From positions 6,139,992 through 6,203,991 of the forward strand of contig OZ022261.1 of the NCBI GenBank assembly GCA_963978905.1: a stretch of 64,000 nt of DNA. Direction: 5' to 3'. Made by a program: the position numbers and the translations under genes. This stretch comes from Trichostrongylus colubriformis. Taxonomy: Eukaryota > Nematoda > Chromadorea > Rhabditida > Trichostrongylidae. The notes below the pieces were generated by a model. That model ran no database searches and was not told the DNA's origin. It saw only the letters and a program-made list of their open reading frames with translations. Below are positions 48,501 to 60,831 of this stretch, in pieces; position 1 is the stretch's first letter, and the number at the start of each line of letters is the position of its first letter.

Positions 48501-51500
48501 GAATAAAGTCACAAATATTTGATTAAAATTTTGTTTTAGCACCGAGCCAGTCGTGATGCCGTATCCGGACGATAAACTTAAAGTGAAGTCCGAATATGAT
48601 ACCGTACTGCAATGCCTAACGCTCTCCAGTAGCACACCTGTACATCATGGTAATTTTGAGAGGATTTTGAAACGATGTTCTTCTGATCAATTTCAGGATG
48701 CCATGCAACTTTTACAAGCATCCTGCTGTTTTTATTTTTTTTTTACGAAATTCCTTTTTTTCAGATACTTAGAGATTGTCTAGTTTGTATAACCCGCTTA
48801 AGAAGTGTACAAAATCCTGACCGTGTTTACTATAGTTTGGATCTTTTTTGAGTTGATCTTTTTTGTAAAATATGAGAACAATGCAACACTATCCGAAAGC
48901 TATATATAATATGATATATTTCCCGCCTTGGCTTATGTGAATAGGTGATCAATCAAGGAACCGATCGGTGTTTTCGCTTGTGATCTCACAATAATTTTTT
49001 AAAATTTAACACATAATCGAATGTACGAGTGTCTAACTGCAATATTTTTCGAACAAAATCTCTTTTTCTGGGACCATGTTATCCCACAGAATAGACTAAT
49101 TTCGGGAAAAAAATTAGTTTTGGTACTGTTGAACTATTACCATAAAACAGTAAATACAATAATTATCATTTACAAATACTGCCGCAGGAATTAAGCTGAA
49201 CAGGCTAAAAATACGTTTCTTTTTTTTTTTTTGAAAATGCGGTGTAGAAGTACGGCTCACAGAAGTAATACTGTTTTCAAAATCTTTCAAAGCTCTCGGA
49301 ATATTTTCTAGCTGTTGTCCAATGAAGTTGCGATTTTTGATGTTCTAATCAATCAGCATTCTGACACCTTTTGCTGCCTCTCCTGTAGTGTCCACTATAC
49401 TCTTAGTAGCCATTTTCAGTGCCCACACCAACGTCACGACCAACAGTCACACACGAAAACGAGGGATTGGCGGGTCTACTCGGATGCTCAATCGATTTTC
49501 CGAATTACCGTATCAAACATGAACCATATGAACCGACAACGAACGACTTTCATCAACGAGTACAGTATCACGGTCATCCGATTGATGATGGTAAGAAAAT
49601 GAAATTTCGATTCATCTGACGAGAAACGGTATTGCAAAAATTGCATTATACATACATGTAATATGACTTGTAATCCGCAACTTTACGTGATCGTCGTTTC
49701 CTCCAATGGAGGTACTCCCTTCCTTTTCTTTCCTGCCTTCTTAATTTGAATATGGCACTTTCAAGGCCTCAAAACTTAAAATTTCACAGGGAACTCTTCG
49801 TTTTAGCTGCGTATTTGGATATTTTTGTGAGTCATGATTCCTACGGGGAGGAGGAGCGGAAGAGGGGGTTCGATGGGTAGCTCTTATACCTGACAAATTC
49901 ATGAATTCTAGCTAAAAGAAGTCTATAGCGCTAGATTAAACTCATAAGCGACAAACATCATGAACCGGTTCAAACTAATAGATTTTCGAAAAATTGAAAT
50001 TTCTAATAGATGGTTTCTTGAAAACTTCTTCCACCACATAGTCAAGTCCTCATACTGTAGTTTATTGTACGGATTTTGCAGATCATTCTTTTATCCTCTC
50101 ATTTTTGCTGACTCTGCTTGCTTATGGTTTGGCGCTAATCAATAACTCATCTTTTGTTTGATTCACGTATCGTTAGGAATGAATTTCGCAGCGCGGCAGG
50201 GTCATGCGACGCTATGAGTGTGAGCCAGGGGCAACGCCTAAGATAAGGCACAGGATACAGTGGTCACTTCAAGCCGCTCTTAGCTCACACGCCACGTTGC
50301 GAAATTCTCTCCTAACGATACGCACCCATCAACCTGTCGTGTGTACTGGCCTGATCGCTACTGCAAACCTCGTTATAGGTATATTCAATCAGATTTATAG
50401 TACTGAGAAAATTTTTAGGGATCATCGTGAAATAATTGAATGTAGATGAGAAAATCTTGATCTCTATGTCATGATCTTTCTGTTTTTAAAACGGAAGTAT
50501 GCAGAGAAGCTGTTAAAAATCGGAAATCGGAATAGGGTTACCAATTTTCTCCAGCCAACCTGCTTTGTTGCTATGATACTATGCAACTTTCATCTCCCAG
50601 TGCTATCTGCAGAATTTTGCCGTAAAGAATAAAATTAAATGAAACCAAAGGAAACGAAAAGCAAAAAATGTGGAAATTGGATGTTATTTGAAATGCGAAA
50701 TTCTTGAGGATACCTTGAATAATCGCTCGATTGATGGGTTTATTGCATTTGAGGTAACCTGCGAGTTCGGGTTTATTGCAATTGAGGTACCTTACAAGTT
50801 CTGCACAGTGTTAAGTTTTTCGTGGCATTTTTTTTGAAACAATTCGTTGAGCAATTAAGCAATAAGCAGGTTCAATCGTGGGACCATAGAGCGTATTTCT
50901 CAGGACTAGCAGTCAGGCCCGATTATTTGCTTACTGTTGTTTCACTAGAACTGTTCCTTCCTCCGCATCTCTGCAGTCAAAAGACGTACATGTACTCGTA
51001 TGGCTCTCTAATAAGGTCGTCAGTCAGTCCATAATTATAGTTTGTCCCGCTGTAAGTTTCCAAAAAGATACGCGGCAAACGCGGATAGGCGTTTTTATTT
51101 CGTTTTTCTGCTGCAACTCGCTATTTTGCCTTAATCTCCTGATAAATATAAATTATTCAACCAGCTCATCGAGCTCTACAGGATGTCCTGCTCAAACTTT
51201 CGAAAAGCTAACTTTATATGTTCTCGCGTGTACAAAGTGCCAGTGGGCCTTCAGCGAGCTACGTGCGCTATAAATGTAACCAGGAGGCAAACCTGCCGTC
51301 AACATACATGACTGAACAACTTGCAGGGATACTATCCTATTCAAAACTGAATAAAATTAGATTTCCATTCTTTAATGGTGATATTTCATTACGGTGTCAC
51401 TTCACCCACTATGCTATAGTTGTCATTATCTGATTAATCGTCTGAAATTGATTTTTCTTAGGGTTCAACGAAGTTTTCAATTATCTGCAGTTTACTATCA

Positions 51501-54500
51501 GAGGACTGATAATGTTTATTGAAAGCCATTTTTCATTTGACAGTTTTCAATTTTTTTTTCGAAAATCTAGCGCCCTTCATAGATAGATATTGCTCCCTTC
51601 TTGTTCATTTACTCGGTGGAGTTTCTTGCGGATACTTTGAATATATCTGTTGCACACATTGGTCGTCAATGTTTACCAGTAGTCTATAACTGCTGAATCT
51701 TCCAGTGTTCTGATATTTTCTCGCCATAAATTAATACTAGTTTCCCACAGTCAAATTCAAAGAAGTGATCAGCCTTCGTGATTAGAATTCGAGCTTTTCT
51801 GACCTGATGTACCCTTTCAGTAGCCATACAAGTTCTGTGGAGTTCAAGTCAGGCGACTCGAATGGCCACCCCAGAGCTTCCACAGAACTTCCAGATTTCA
51901 CTGCTCAAGCGTGCAATGTATCACTTGGGAAGGTCAAACAATACCTTTCTGGGAGACCTCGGTGCGCTGAGTAATTGCTAGGAGATTTAGGGATCAGAGA
52001 GGGTAGAACGGCAAAGCATTTGAAATGGGATGAAAATTTAATTTATGACATGGATTTTGTGCATGAATCAATTCTGATACAATTATTCAAAACAGTTGAT
52101 ATTTTTCCCGGATGAAGTTAAATCGTTGAAACCTAAGAAAAATTGATTTTTTTTTCAAACCACTAATCAAAATGATGACTACAGTAGCACTGAGTGAAGT
52201 GATACCATAATGAAATATTACAACTGAAGAATAAAAATTTATCAAATTTGAATCCCTGCAAGTTGTTGGGTTATGTATGTTGAGGGCAGATTTGCCTCCT
52301 AATCATAGCGCACGTCGCTCGCTGATGAGTGCCCTTTGCCACTTTGTGCATGCATGAAAAGTTAGTTTTTTGAAAGTTTGAGGAGACCATCTCGTAGAGC
52401 TGTATCAGCCGATCTGAATAATATATATTTATTTAGGGAACGAAAAAAACGCGGATCGTGTTTTCCGCTTTTTTTTTTTTTTTTTTGAAAACTATGGCGG
52501 GTATTGCATGTAGCATCCCTCTGGTTATCTAGTGATCTTTCGGGTGAGACACCTTTACTGTACCGACTGCATCGGTGATGGATGGGGGGAGAGGGAAAAG
52601 ATGTCGTAGTTCCTATGGTTAGGGTCGTACTTCTCAAAAACTTTCCCCAACGCTTGACCCTGGTTTGGGCCTAAAGAACTCGTTTGGGGTGTATTTTCAA
52701 CATTTTCCATGTCTTCAAATGAAAGCCCATGCATGGCGTATCACAGAGAATGATGAGCCGTTTGAGCACTTTCCCATCAGTTGCTGGTCACTACGCACAT
52801 TCTCACTTACATTCTCTGGAAACTTCCGGAAAAGGATGAATATACTTTCGCACTACTTACGCCCAACATTTTCTATCTTTTTCTTTTTTTCTCTGTCTTC
52901 ATATGAAATTGAGATTCTATTTTCATTTGTCATGTTTGTGATGGAGGTATTTCAGTATGGTCTTTTGTTTTGAAACTCGTTACCGTTCACATGACCATCC
53001 ACTTCGGTATTGTGTCATTTCAGGAACATTTCGTGATCATCGTATCTTGCCAGTGTGTTCGACGCCGACAGAAAAGCACGTGAGCAACGAATTTGAACGC
53101 TCCTCGTCCACTCTCTCCATCATGCACGATTCGCTACCGGACGATTCAAGGTCGAAAAACTCCTGTTATAAAAAGCGAGGCCAAAACTCCTTTGCAGTTA
53201 ACATTTGGCTTTGTAAAAAAGCAGTAGTTTTTCTCCACTGAAATTTCGTGCTTTTCAAGGACATCGTGGAAAAAACACACTTGAGATTTGAACTGTAATT
53301 CAGTTTCCACCTGATCCCGGGGTCGTTACGCAGATTACTGTGTCACACTGGTTACTCATCGTGAGTCACCACCTCCTCGAGGGGTTTGATGGGACGTGAA
53401 TAGCCTTATAGGAGGCTTTCGAGGTTTTTAGGTGTCTGATACAGCTTCACAGAAATTGATAAGGGTCTAACAATTGGTTGAAGGAAATTTGTGGGAGCCT
53501 TCCACAACCGATCCCAGTAATACGACCCATCCCTTTCCATGACTGATGTTGTCTGGTACCCTCCCTAAAACTGTAACACGAGAATGTCATCTTCAACACT
53601 TGGCACGAAATATAATTATCGATAAACAACTTCCTTTACGTCACATCTGATCGTCCTCTAAAAGTTGCTATAAGGTGGTCGTTTGATCGTCGGGGATTTC
53701 TTGACGAATTTTATCTTAAATACGCCCCTTTCTTTTTCCGACCATCAGTGCGACTCGCTTGAGCATTCCTCATCCCCTGCTTTACTTTGGTATTCAGTGC
53801 TGACCAGTAGGATATTGAACGCGAATGGCTTGGGTGTGATGGTTGTGCCATTGCAAGTGAAAGTTTCCAAAAAATTGATTGTCGTTGAAACGATTTTTCT
53901 AGACATTGTTTTGTGTCGTCTACACCACCAATAAGGAGCGCGCAACGTTGTTGCCACCCCACCCACACGCTAGGCATACCCACCGCTTATAAAAATTGCA
54001 CTGGAGTAGACCGTAGTTGTTGGTGTACAATTTATTAAATCCGGAATTTGCAACGAAATGAATATCGTGTGCCATTTAATCCATTGCATAGAAATGAGAA
54101 CTAACATCCATAATGGTTCACTAGAATCTCTGATTAATTTCAATTTCAGGTTGTACTGTTTACTGCACAAATGGCCACGGTGGGAACCATTTTCGTTCTG
54201 TGTCTCGGCGGTAGAAGATAATTTAGGACAGCTGGTCGCATGGGCAAAAGCAGCACCGTACTTCCGTGAGCTAGAGGTCAATCACTTCATCTTCAAGATC
54301 GTGAATAATCTAGAATTCTGTTGTAATCAATACTTTCCAGATGGCTGATCAAATGCAATTATTACATGCCAGCTGGGCAGCTGTTCATATAGCTGATTTT
54401 GCGTACGCCGCCGTCATTGGAGCAATACCGGCCAGTATCAAGATGAACAACGGACTAGAGTCAGTAATTTCCATACTGATTAGTAGGGAAACCACCAGTC

Positions 54501-57500
54501 TACCATGAGCTATGCAGTTCATAACGGAGGACTTATTGTTAGAGACTAAAAGTAGAATAGCCAAGGTGGCGTGTGGCATGCAGCGCGATGCCTACAGCCA
54601 GGGACGTTACATCGAGAGGGGTCTTTCCTAGGGCCCTCACTGTGCTCTACGCTGAATATAGCGCAGAACACGATACTCGGTCCAGGACCCAGCTGCATAC
54701 GGCGTCCCTAGCTCGTACGCATTGCTTCGCATCTAGCGCGTCGTGTTGCGAAATCGTTCTGACAATGCACACGCGCGAAAATTTCTAGGTAAATAGTGCC
54801 CCCTATCAGTGCTGAGCAGTGGTGAAATCTCCACGTTTAGGGTTCCATCGGGCTTGGCAGCTGTGATGGGTGACTGTTCGTTATTGGCCTTATGGACAGA
54901 AATCGTTCATCTACTGGCCAGTCGTGGTTTCACCAGAGTCGATTTGGCCGCTTTCCGATACTTGGCTTTATTCCACGAAGATGGTAAGTCGATATGCCAT
55001 CTATGGCTTTGAACAAACGTGCTTTCATTGGAGAGTGTAGGGCACAGGAAATTGGGCTCGTCGAAGCTCTTGTGATCTTGCGACTAAAAATCAAAGTGCT
55101 AATGAGCGAGCAAAATGCTTGGAACTTATGTGTGGAATTTCCGCGATATGTGCGTCACTTCCCACGATAACACGTTTTTCGTTCGTTGCAAGCTTGTTTC
55201 TCTTTTCTTGTAAACGTACATTTCGTGAGAACAGGTGGATCCTTCAGTTTGCGTTAGTAAAGATCGTGCTTTCATGAAATTTCACGCAAGCTTTTCATTC
55301 CCGTGGTAGGCCGTTTTTGGGTATAGCAATTACCCTGGCTGCCAATAACGTACACTAATGAGAATGCCGGTTTTACAGAAGCTACAAGGTGGGCGATAAG
55401 GGGAGGGCAGGGTAGGTGAGGGCTGTGTGTGAGGAAGGAGTGTATGGTTAGGACAGGATTGCGCAACGCGGTGTGGTGTGCGACACGATGATTGCGTATA
55501 TAGTTGGATTCCGAAGCGACTACGCCCGAATTAAAGAGTCATGAGATATGCAACAACATTGACCAGTAACTCGGCTGAGTCCTGGGTTTGACTGTATTGC
55601 AAACTATTCCCTTTATTAGGAACTTGTTGAACCAGGATTTTGATTTGCTGGAATGTCTGCAAGATCAATACACTAGTATTTCACTTCGCACATTTACAGG
55701 AGAGTGTCGTGTTGAAAATCGGGCGCTCATCCGTGCCGCTCGAGATTCTTTAATGCGATGCTGGGGAGAATATCGTGGATCGGACGTTGCGCTTCTTCCA
55801 CAATTCACGGCTTTTCTCCGAATAAGGTAGGCTTTTACTATTGCTAATAGATCAGGCAGACATGTGCTATGCTCCAGTATACTTTGAGACGGCCTAACTA
55901 GGTCACCGCGCCGAGTGAATAGCGTCGTCGCACGCGCCAAGTGCCTTTCTGATCTTGTGAATTTTGCCGCTTAAGGACGCGGTCGTCGACTCATCGCGTG
56001 ACCTGGCCTGGTTGGACTGTCTTAATGCATTCCATTTTGTCCTCCCACTGAAAATCCGGGTTTAAGCAGGTTGGGGGTGGAAGGTCACGCGACCAGAAGA
56101 GAGGATAGCTTTTTTGGGACTATTAGAATTTGGTCCAAGCATAAGTACTCCTAGAAGGAACCAGCCAACCAGTTTTTGGATTATCAGTGACTGATGGTCA
56201 TCAAACTAGAATCTGTGTCTTTATTTGATTTCCCAGATAGTATCCAGAACCCAAACTATTTGCGGGGGGGTGCTGGTATCTCGGTTCTTCTCACGCTGTG
56301 ACTGTGATTAGCTAGCCAAATTTCGACATCGTAATAGTTGCAGACTTCCTTCAGAGAAAAATCACCCTTGAGCGAGTTTTCCATTACTAGAAATTCCGGT
56401 TCCAATTTTGTACCAATAATAGCTATGCTGTCCAGACAAACCGGCGATTTTTCGCTTTCCTGTCGCCTCCCAAAAGGGTGTCATTTCGCCGGGGGAGACA
56501 GCTGGAAAGCCGGTTTTACGCTTAGTATTGCATCTCACAAAACGTGAACAAAGGTCTGAAAAATTGCCCCAGAATAGTCTCACTGGTCCAGTGGTAAGGA
56601 ACCGGTTTCGTTGTCTTCTTCGTATATTTGCACCTGTTCCCTCCATCGTAAGCATGTCAAGAAGTTCGCGTGGATGTTTGATCAATTGGAATCAGCTTTG
56701 AGCATTTTGCTTTGAATACACACACGGCACAGGGATTATCATGCATAGGTATCTCATGACTCAAAAGGGCTGTTTTGAGCGTTTAGGATTTCGACTTCAA
56801 AATAAAAGGCACTATTAGGGATAATAGAGAGAATCAGAACTGGGAGGACATCCTCTCTGTAAATAAAATTCGAGTGAGAAAAGATAATCTACAGCAAAGC
56901 TCATGATGAATTGCGACTCGGGGTCTTGATCGCCGCTTGGTTTGGCTGCATTTCGGTCCTACACATGCCGGTGGCCGAGTTGCTGCGGGGCGGGATAACG
57001 CACGGCTGTGTGACTCAGCTGCTCTCGTCGTATGCATCATCCCAACAGCAGCGCCAGTTATGCAAAGGAAGAAAGTCAGAGTCGCGTTGATAGCAAAAAC
57101 AAATTTGTCTTCACTGGGTTTTGGGTCCCTTGGGCTCTACGATTACATCGTCACACACCGCCGAAGTTGTTCGTGGTGATAGAGAAGGAGCCGGGTACAA
57201 GATCCGAAAAGACTTGTATGTTAGATTTAAAATTCGCGTTTCAGAAACGTTTTTAAAACTCGTTCAGAAGAGAAAAAGGTTTTCCATTCTTTCCAAATGT
57301 CTATTTAACCTACTGTTGAGCGAATAGGTGAGACTTCCTACACGACGTACCTGAAAAGGTGGAACCGCAACAACTCACACTAGTAATTAATTTTAATGCT
57401 AAAATTTCACAACGTTTTTGAATGAAGAAACTAAAAAGATTCACAACTGCTACACTATCGCTGCAGGAACGGGGACATAGAAAGAATGCATGACGGGAAG

Positions 57501-58627
57501 TGGAACTGCAGCAATGCTCAAAAATATATGCAGTTTTGGACTTTACCCATAACTAAAGCCGACGATTACATGTTTCGCCCAGTTTTTTTTTTGCGTTTCG
57601 AACGCACTGTTACTCTATGAAACGAAGTATCTTAGCTGAGTAGGGTGCTCGGTGGCAGCTGACAAGTTTATTTAATCGAAAACCCTGAAAATGACCAAGT
57701 CCGTAACTCGGAAAGTTCTAACCTTATTCCGTATTTCTTTCTGAACACCTGCTCGTCTCACTGAGCTATGAGCTTTTTGTGGCTAATTAAATTTTTGAGA
57801 GATTCGGTCATTTTCAGAGAATTCATTTAAATAAATTTGTCACCTCTACGCTGCACTCTATCGGCTGATACGCTTCATTCCACTGAGTAACGAATGCCTC
57901 TAAAATAACAAAAAATTGAGCAAGATATGTGAGCGTCGACCAGATCTATGGTTGAAATCTAAAACCGCATATAGTTTGACCGCTACTGTAAGTTTTGAAG
58001 CGAAAAGGTGTGCAGCAAAGCGGTGGAAAATCACAGCGCAGTGATCCGTCCGAGTTTGGCAAGCAGCTTCAGACAGCTTATCTCTGTTTAGTTAGCCGAA
58101 CATATGATGCTTTACTTTAAATAATCTCACAATTTTTTATCATAAGTGTCCCATGGTCGAAGGACCCTTGTGCATGCACCATAGCAAAAAAGTACAAATG
58201 TCTTGGAACGGTTTTTATGCGGACGGGATTAACCGAAACCGGGTAGTTCTACGCATAGCGGAGGCCTATACTCAAGTCTGGCCCATCTATATCTCTGCAT
58301 CCGTTGTCTGATTTCGGTAAACAGTTCCCGGCGCGATTTCTCACTCGAACGGCTCGAAGAGCAACGCACGAACCGGAGCTAGTCACGCCTACCCATTCCA
58401 ACTGGGCGTGGTCGGCTCGAGCTAAGCGCCGTGACGACGCCCTGTGACGGCTCAACGAGATACAACCTGAATAGTTATGGAAATTGTCTACTTATGTTAT
58501 TTGTCGTTACAGATCATTGGCGCAATCCTGTCAGAACTTCCTCATCACAAGACGTGTCGGTGGCGTTGTTGGTTCGTCTCTGTTGGCTGAAATGCTGTCC
58601 TCAGTGCAAGTCACTTGTGCTCGTTAA
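42566..58627 (+). CDS. nhr-25: NR5A/FTZ-F1 nuclear hormone receptor, 508 aa, 12 exons
   Basis: Orphan nuclear receptor. In C. elegans NHR-25 controls moulting, epidermal and vulval development. Exons: 42566-42676, 42746-42778, 42855-42963, 45874-46018, 48540-48649, 49420-49590, 53024-53150, 54150-54276, 54341-54482, 54810-54983, 55664-55826, 58513-58627. All joins are in phase. Residues 13-80 are the DNA-binding domain: [15 protein letters not shown]-box CESCKGFFKR, second finger [19 protein letters not shown]. The NR5A-specific FTZ-F1 box follows at 85-112 ([20 protein letters not shown]), marking an extended-half-site monomer binder. The hinge holds VKSE (K149) and IKHE (K202), sumoylation-type motifs. 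The ligand-binding domain (about 270-508) shows [17 protein letters not shown], then [11 protein letters not shown], and ends with AF-2 helix LLAEML (494-499). The start is the ATG 12 codons before the first finger Cys. Exon 7's donor (GTCGAA) and exon 11's acceptor are weaker than the rest. Confidence 0.93.
42964..45873 (+). other. nhr-25 intron 3 (2.9 kb)
   Basis: Holds pyrimidine/GC-rich stretches (43230-43880), a C-tract at 45064-45079 and no second gene I can support. Several 90-138 codon frames on both strands near 43300-44240 overlap each other and arise from Pro/Ser/Thr-rich low-complexity sequence. Confidence 0.4.
46019..48539 (+). other. nhr-25 intron 4 (2.5 kb)
   Basis: Contains a family G repeat unit near 46895-46970 and two open minus-strand frames of 146 and 110 codons (47534-47094, 48391-48059). 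The frames look protein-like but match nothing I know and may be repeat-derived. No in-phase splice chain joins them. Confidence 0.4.
50166..50323. mobile_element. MITE family C, copy 4
   Basis: Starts CGTATCGTTAGGAATGAATT and ends TCTCCTAACGATACGC. The inner stem is TTTCGCAGCGCGGC against CCACGTTGCGAAAT. This is the best-preserved family C copy. It lies in nhr-25 intron 6. Diverged half-copies occur near 11543-11600, 37786-37830, 54690-54772, 55447-55495 and 59280-59352. Confidence 0.75.
51192..52382. mobile_element. 1.2 kb long-terminal-inverted-repeat element in nhr-25 intron 6
   Basis: The arms extend for roughly 200 bp or more. CTCAAACTTTCGAAAAGCTAAC at the left pairs with GTTAGTTTTTTGAAAGTTTGAG at the right. 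CAGCGAGCTACGTGCGCTAT pairs with ATAGCGCACGTCGCTCGCTG, and GATATTTCATTACGGTGTCA with TGATACCATAATGAAATATT. The central few hundred bases are unique and encode nothing recognisable. This is a foldback-type element of unassigned superfamily. Confidence 0.75.
55827..58512 (+). other. nhr-25 intron 11 (2.7 kb)
   Basis: The last intron separates the ligand-binding core from the exon for the AF-2 helix. AT-rich, with unassigned sequence and no second gene seen. A stretch near 56580-56600 (CACTGGTCCAGTGGTAAGGA) looks superficially tRNA-like but does not fold as one. Confidence 0.4.
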
Positions 58628-59985
58628 CATCACCGATCTATATAGATTTGCTTGACTCCTAGGAATTCTGCATATCCTTGACGATCGTCGCTTAACTATC
58701 TCATCATTTTCTATGTATCCTTCTTTTGTGTGCCTTGCCTTCATGTAGCCTTACACAGTGGCGCGCCATTCCAATATCACTTCTACTGTACTATCGAATC
58801 CTTGAGTATCAAGTATTCCCAGATTCCATTCCCAAAAAATGCATTTCGTTGTGTTTTAGTGTCTTGAGTTCTCGTCTTCATTATGTGCTGAATGAAATAC
58901 CGTCATATATCTGTTGAAATGTTCTCCCGTCAATTGATCTGTGCACGTTTTTATTGATTTTTTGTGTCCCTCATTAGGTATCGATTCGTTTCTTTGTCAT
59001 GTTTCTCGTTAATGTGCAGTACGTTCGGCAGCGAATTGTAGGCGATAACCGTGTTCATGCTTGCATAAGCGTGCTTTAACTGATCAGTACGTATCATCCA
59101 CCGAAATAAGGCGGTAGTTGGGGCGTGTATAATTTGGTTAAGATACTCCACAGCACGTGCGACGTGCAACGCTATGCATGTGAGAAAGGCCATATATAAG
59201 TGAGTCTTGAAGCGATTACCCTGTCCTACGCCTTATTTCAGGCGTAGAACACGAAATCTCCTCAGATCCCATTTACACACACTTCTCCTAACTCGCACGC
59301 GTCGCTCCGCACGCGCACAGCGCGGTGCGATATCTTTTCCTAACGCTGCACACCCGCACGCTTGACTACGTCGCATTCATTTCTTAACGGACTGCGCACT
59401 GCTTCCGTTTCCAAACGGGACGATCATCTGAACAATTTAAACACACTCGACTTCGTAAATCTTGCCGTTCATACGGGTACCTTACAATCTTGCCTTTGCA
59501 TTTTTTTCTGTCGCGACTGGTGTCATTCTACCCCATAAGTATCGTTCGTCTCCTCCAGGAAATTCGTGGCGCAGAAATCTGCATTTATCGATTGCTTACA
59601 TTTCTGTGCATTTCGAGGGAACTGTCATACTTGCCTTGTGCGTCTTTTCATCTGTTATATGCATCGATTGTAATTTTGTGTATGAATAATGTCTGTTATT
59701 GGTATCCTTGTTTTCGAGAAGAGCCCATGCACGATGAAAGGGAAATTCAAAAAAGAAGAGTTTAGCTTGTACGTATCGTGGGAACTCGATCTCAATATTG
59801 TGTATTGGCTGGTTTTACTGAAGCTCATGCTTGATGGAATTGTCCTGAAATCTTTGTTACACTTGAGAAATAGCTCATAGGAAGGTAAAAGGCAATATAT
59901 GGACAATGCTTCGTAAAGACGCCTTTCTGTGATATGGAGCAACCAGGAAGATTCTGCGTTGATCAATTGAGTTCATGAAGACGTT
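58628..59985. other. Sequence downstream of nhr-25
   Basis: No canonical AATAAA found in the first 300 bases after the stop, so the 3' end is not placed. A diverged family C half-element lies near 59280-59352. The overlapping frames at 59655-59966 are not convincing. Confidence 0.4.
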
Positions 59986-60675
59986 CGATGCACCAGTTTG
60001 GTGGATTACCAAAGGTCGTACAGGTATGTGTAGTATGTGTTTATTATGGCGTATCCTTTTGCGCTATAAGAGACCATAATACATCGCAATAGGGGTAATA
60101 TACAGGCAAATGTGGGCGGTGCGTAGATGTCGTCTCACTCATGGCCCGAAGAGGTCCAGTGGAGGCACTCCTGCTAGGGGATGAAAGAGCGCACCGCGCC
60201 AGGGGCAAAACCTAGGATACATAGCCAATCGCACACTTATGATACCGCGTGGTCATGGCTGCGGTATTGTTTCAAGAGGTGCTAACCTAAGTTATGTCCT
60301 AAATAAAATATTCGAAGTGACATGCTATCATTCAATTCTGGATGCTGGTTGACAAGTTTGAGATATTACGGTTGTGGATCCACAACACTGGGGCGGGGCG
60401 AAAAATAGCGGTCGCCAAAAAACATGAAAATTGTAGAAAATGTGAACAGAGGAACAAATCACAAAACATTTGAAATGTACGGAATCATAGCAATGTGAGC
60501 ATAATGACACGCTTCAATATGGGTGAATATGTTCAATGTGACCCAACACTAGTTTGTCGGCATTCATCATCAAATCTTTACATGATGAACTTCGAATTTG
60601 CTAGGACTGCTACAGCAACGGAGGAGGCGCCTGCGATAAAGGTATCCTGTGCCGTATTCCAGTAGCAGCGTCTAC

Positions 60676-60831
60676 GGCCGCCGTCAGATTTTTCGATTAT
60701 GCGGTATCGTGACTGCGCACGCAAAGTTGCAGCATTGCGCAATCTCAAGGTCGTAGTGTCGTGTGGGAAAGTGCGACGTCGCAAAGTCGCAAATTCACAG
60801 AATCGCAAAATCGCAAAGTCTTACGGTGGCC
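60676..60831. mobile_element. MITE family B, copy 4
   Basis: Starts GGCCGCCGTCAGATTTTTCG and ends AATCGCAAAGTCTTACGGTGG plus CC. The core has paired GCGCACGCAAAGTTGCAGC and GTGCGACGTCGCAAAGTCG stretches. It is inserted inside the LTR-like unit, so it is younger than that unit. Confidence 0.75.

Noticed and set aside
48696..48783. Additional nhr-25 exon after exon 5 (acceptor at 48695)
   Set aside because: A 46 bp intron would be possible, but the frame runs into Phe-rich low-complexity sequence without a receptor motif, while exon 6 joins exon 5 in phase.
56572..56650. tRNA-like stretch (CCAGTGGTAAGGAACC)
   Set aside because: It resembles a D-arm only; no acceptor stem, anticodon arm or T-loop motif can be paired.
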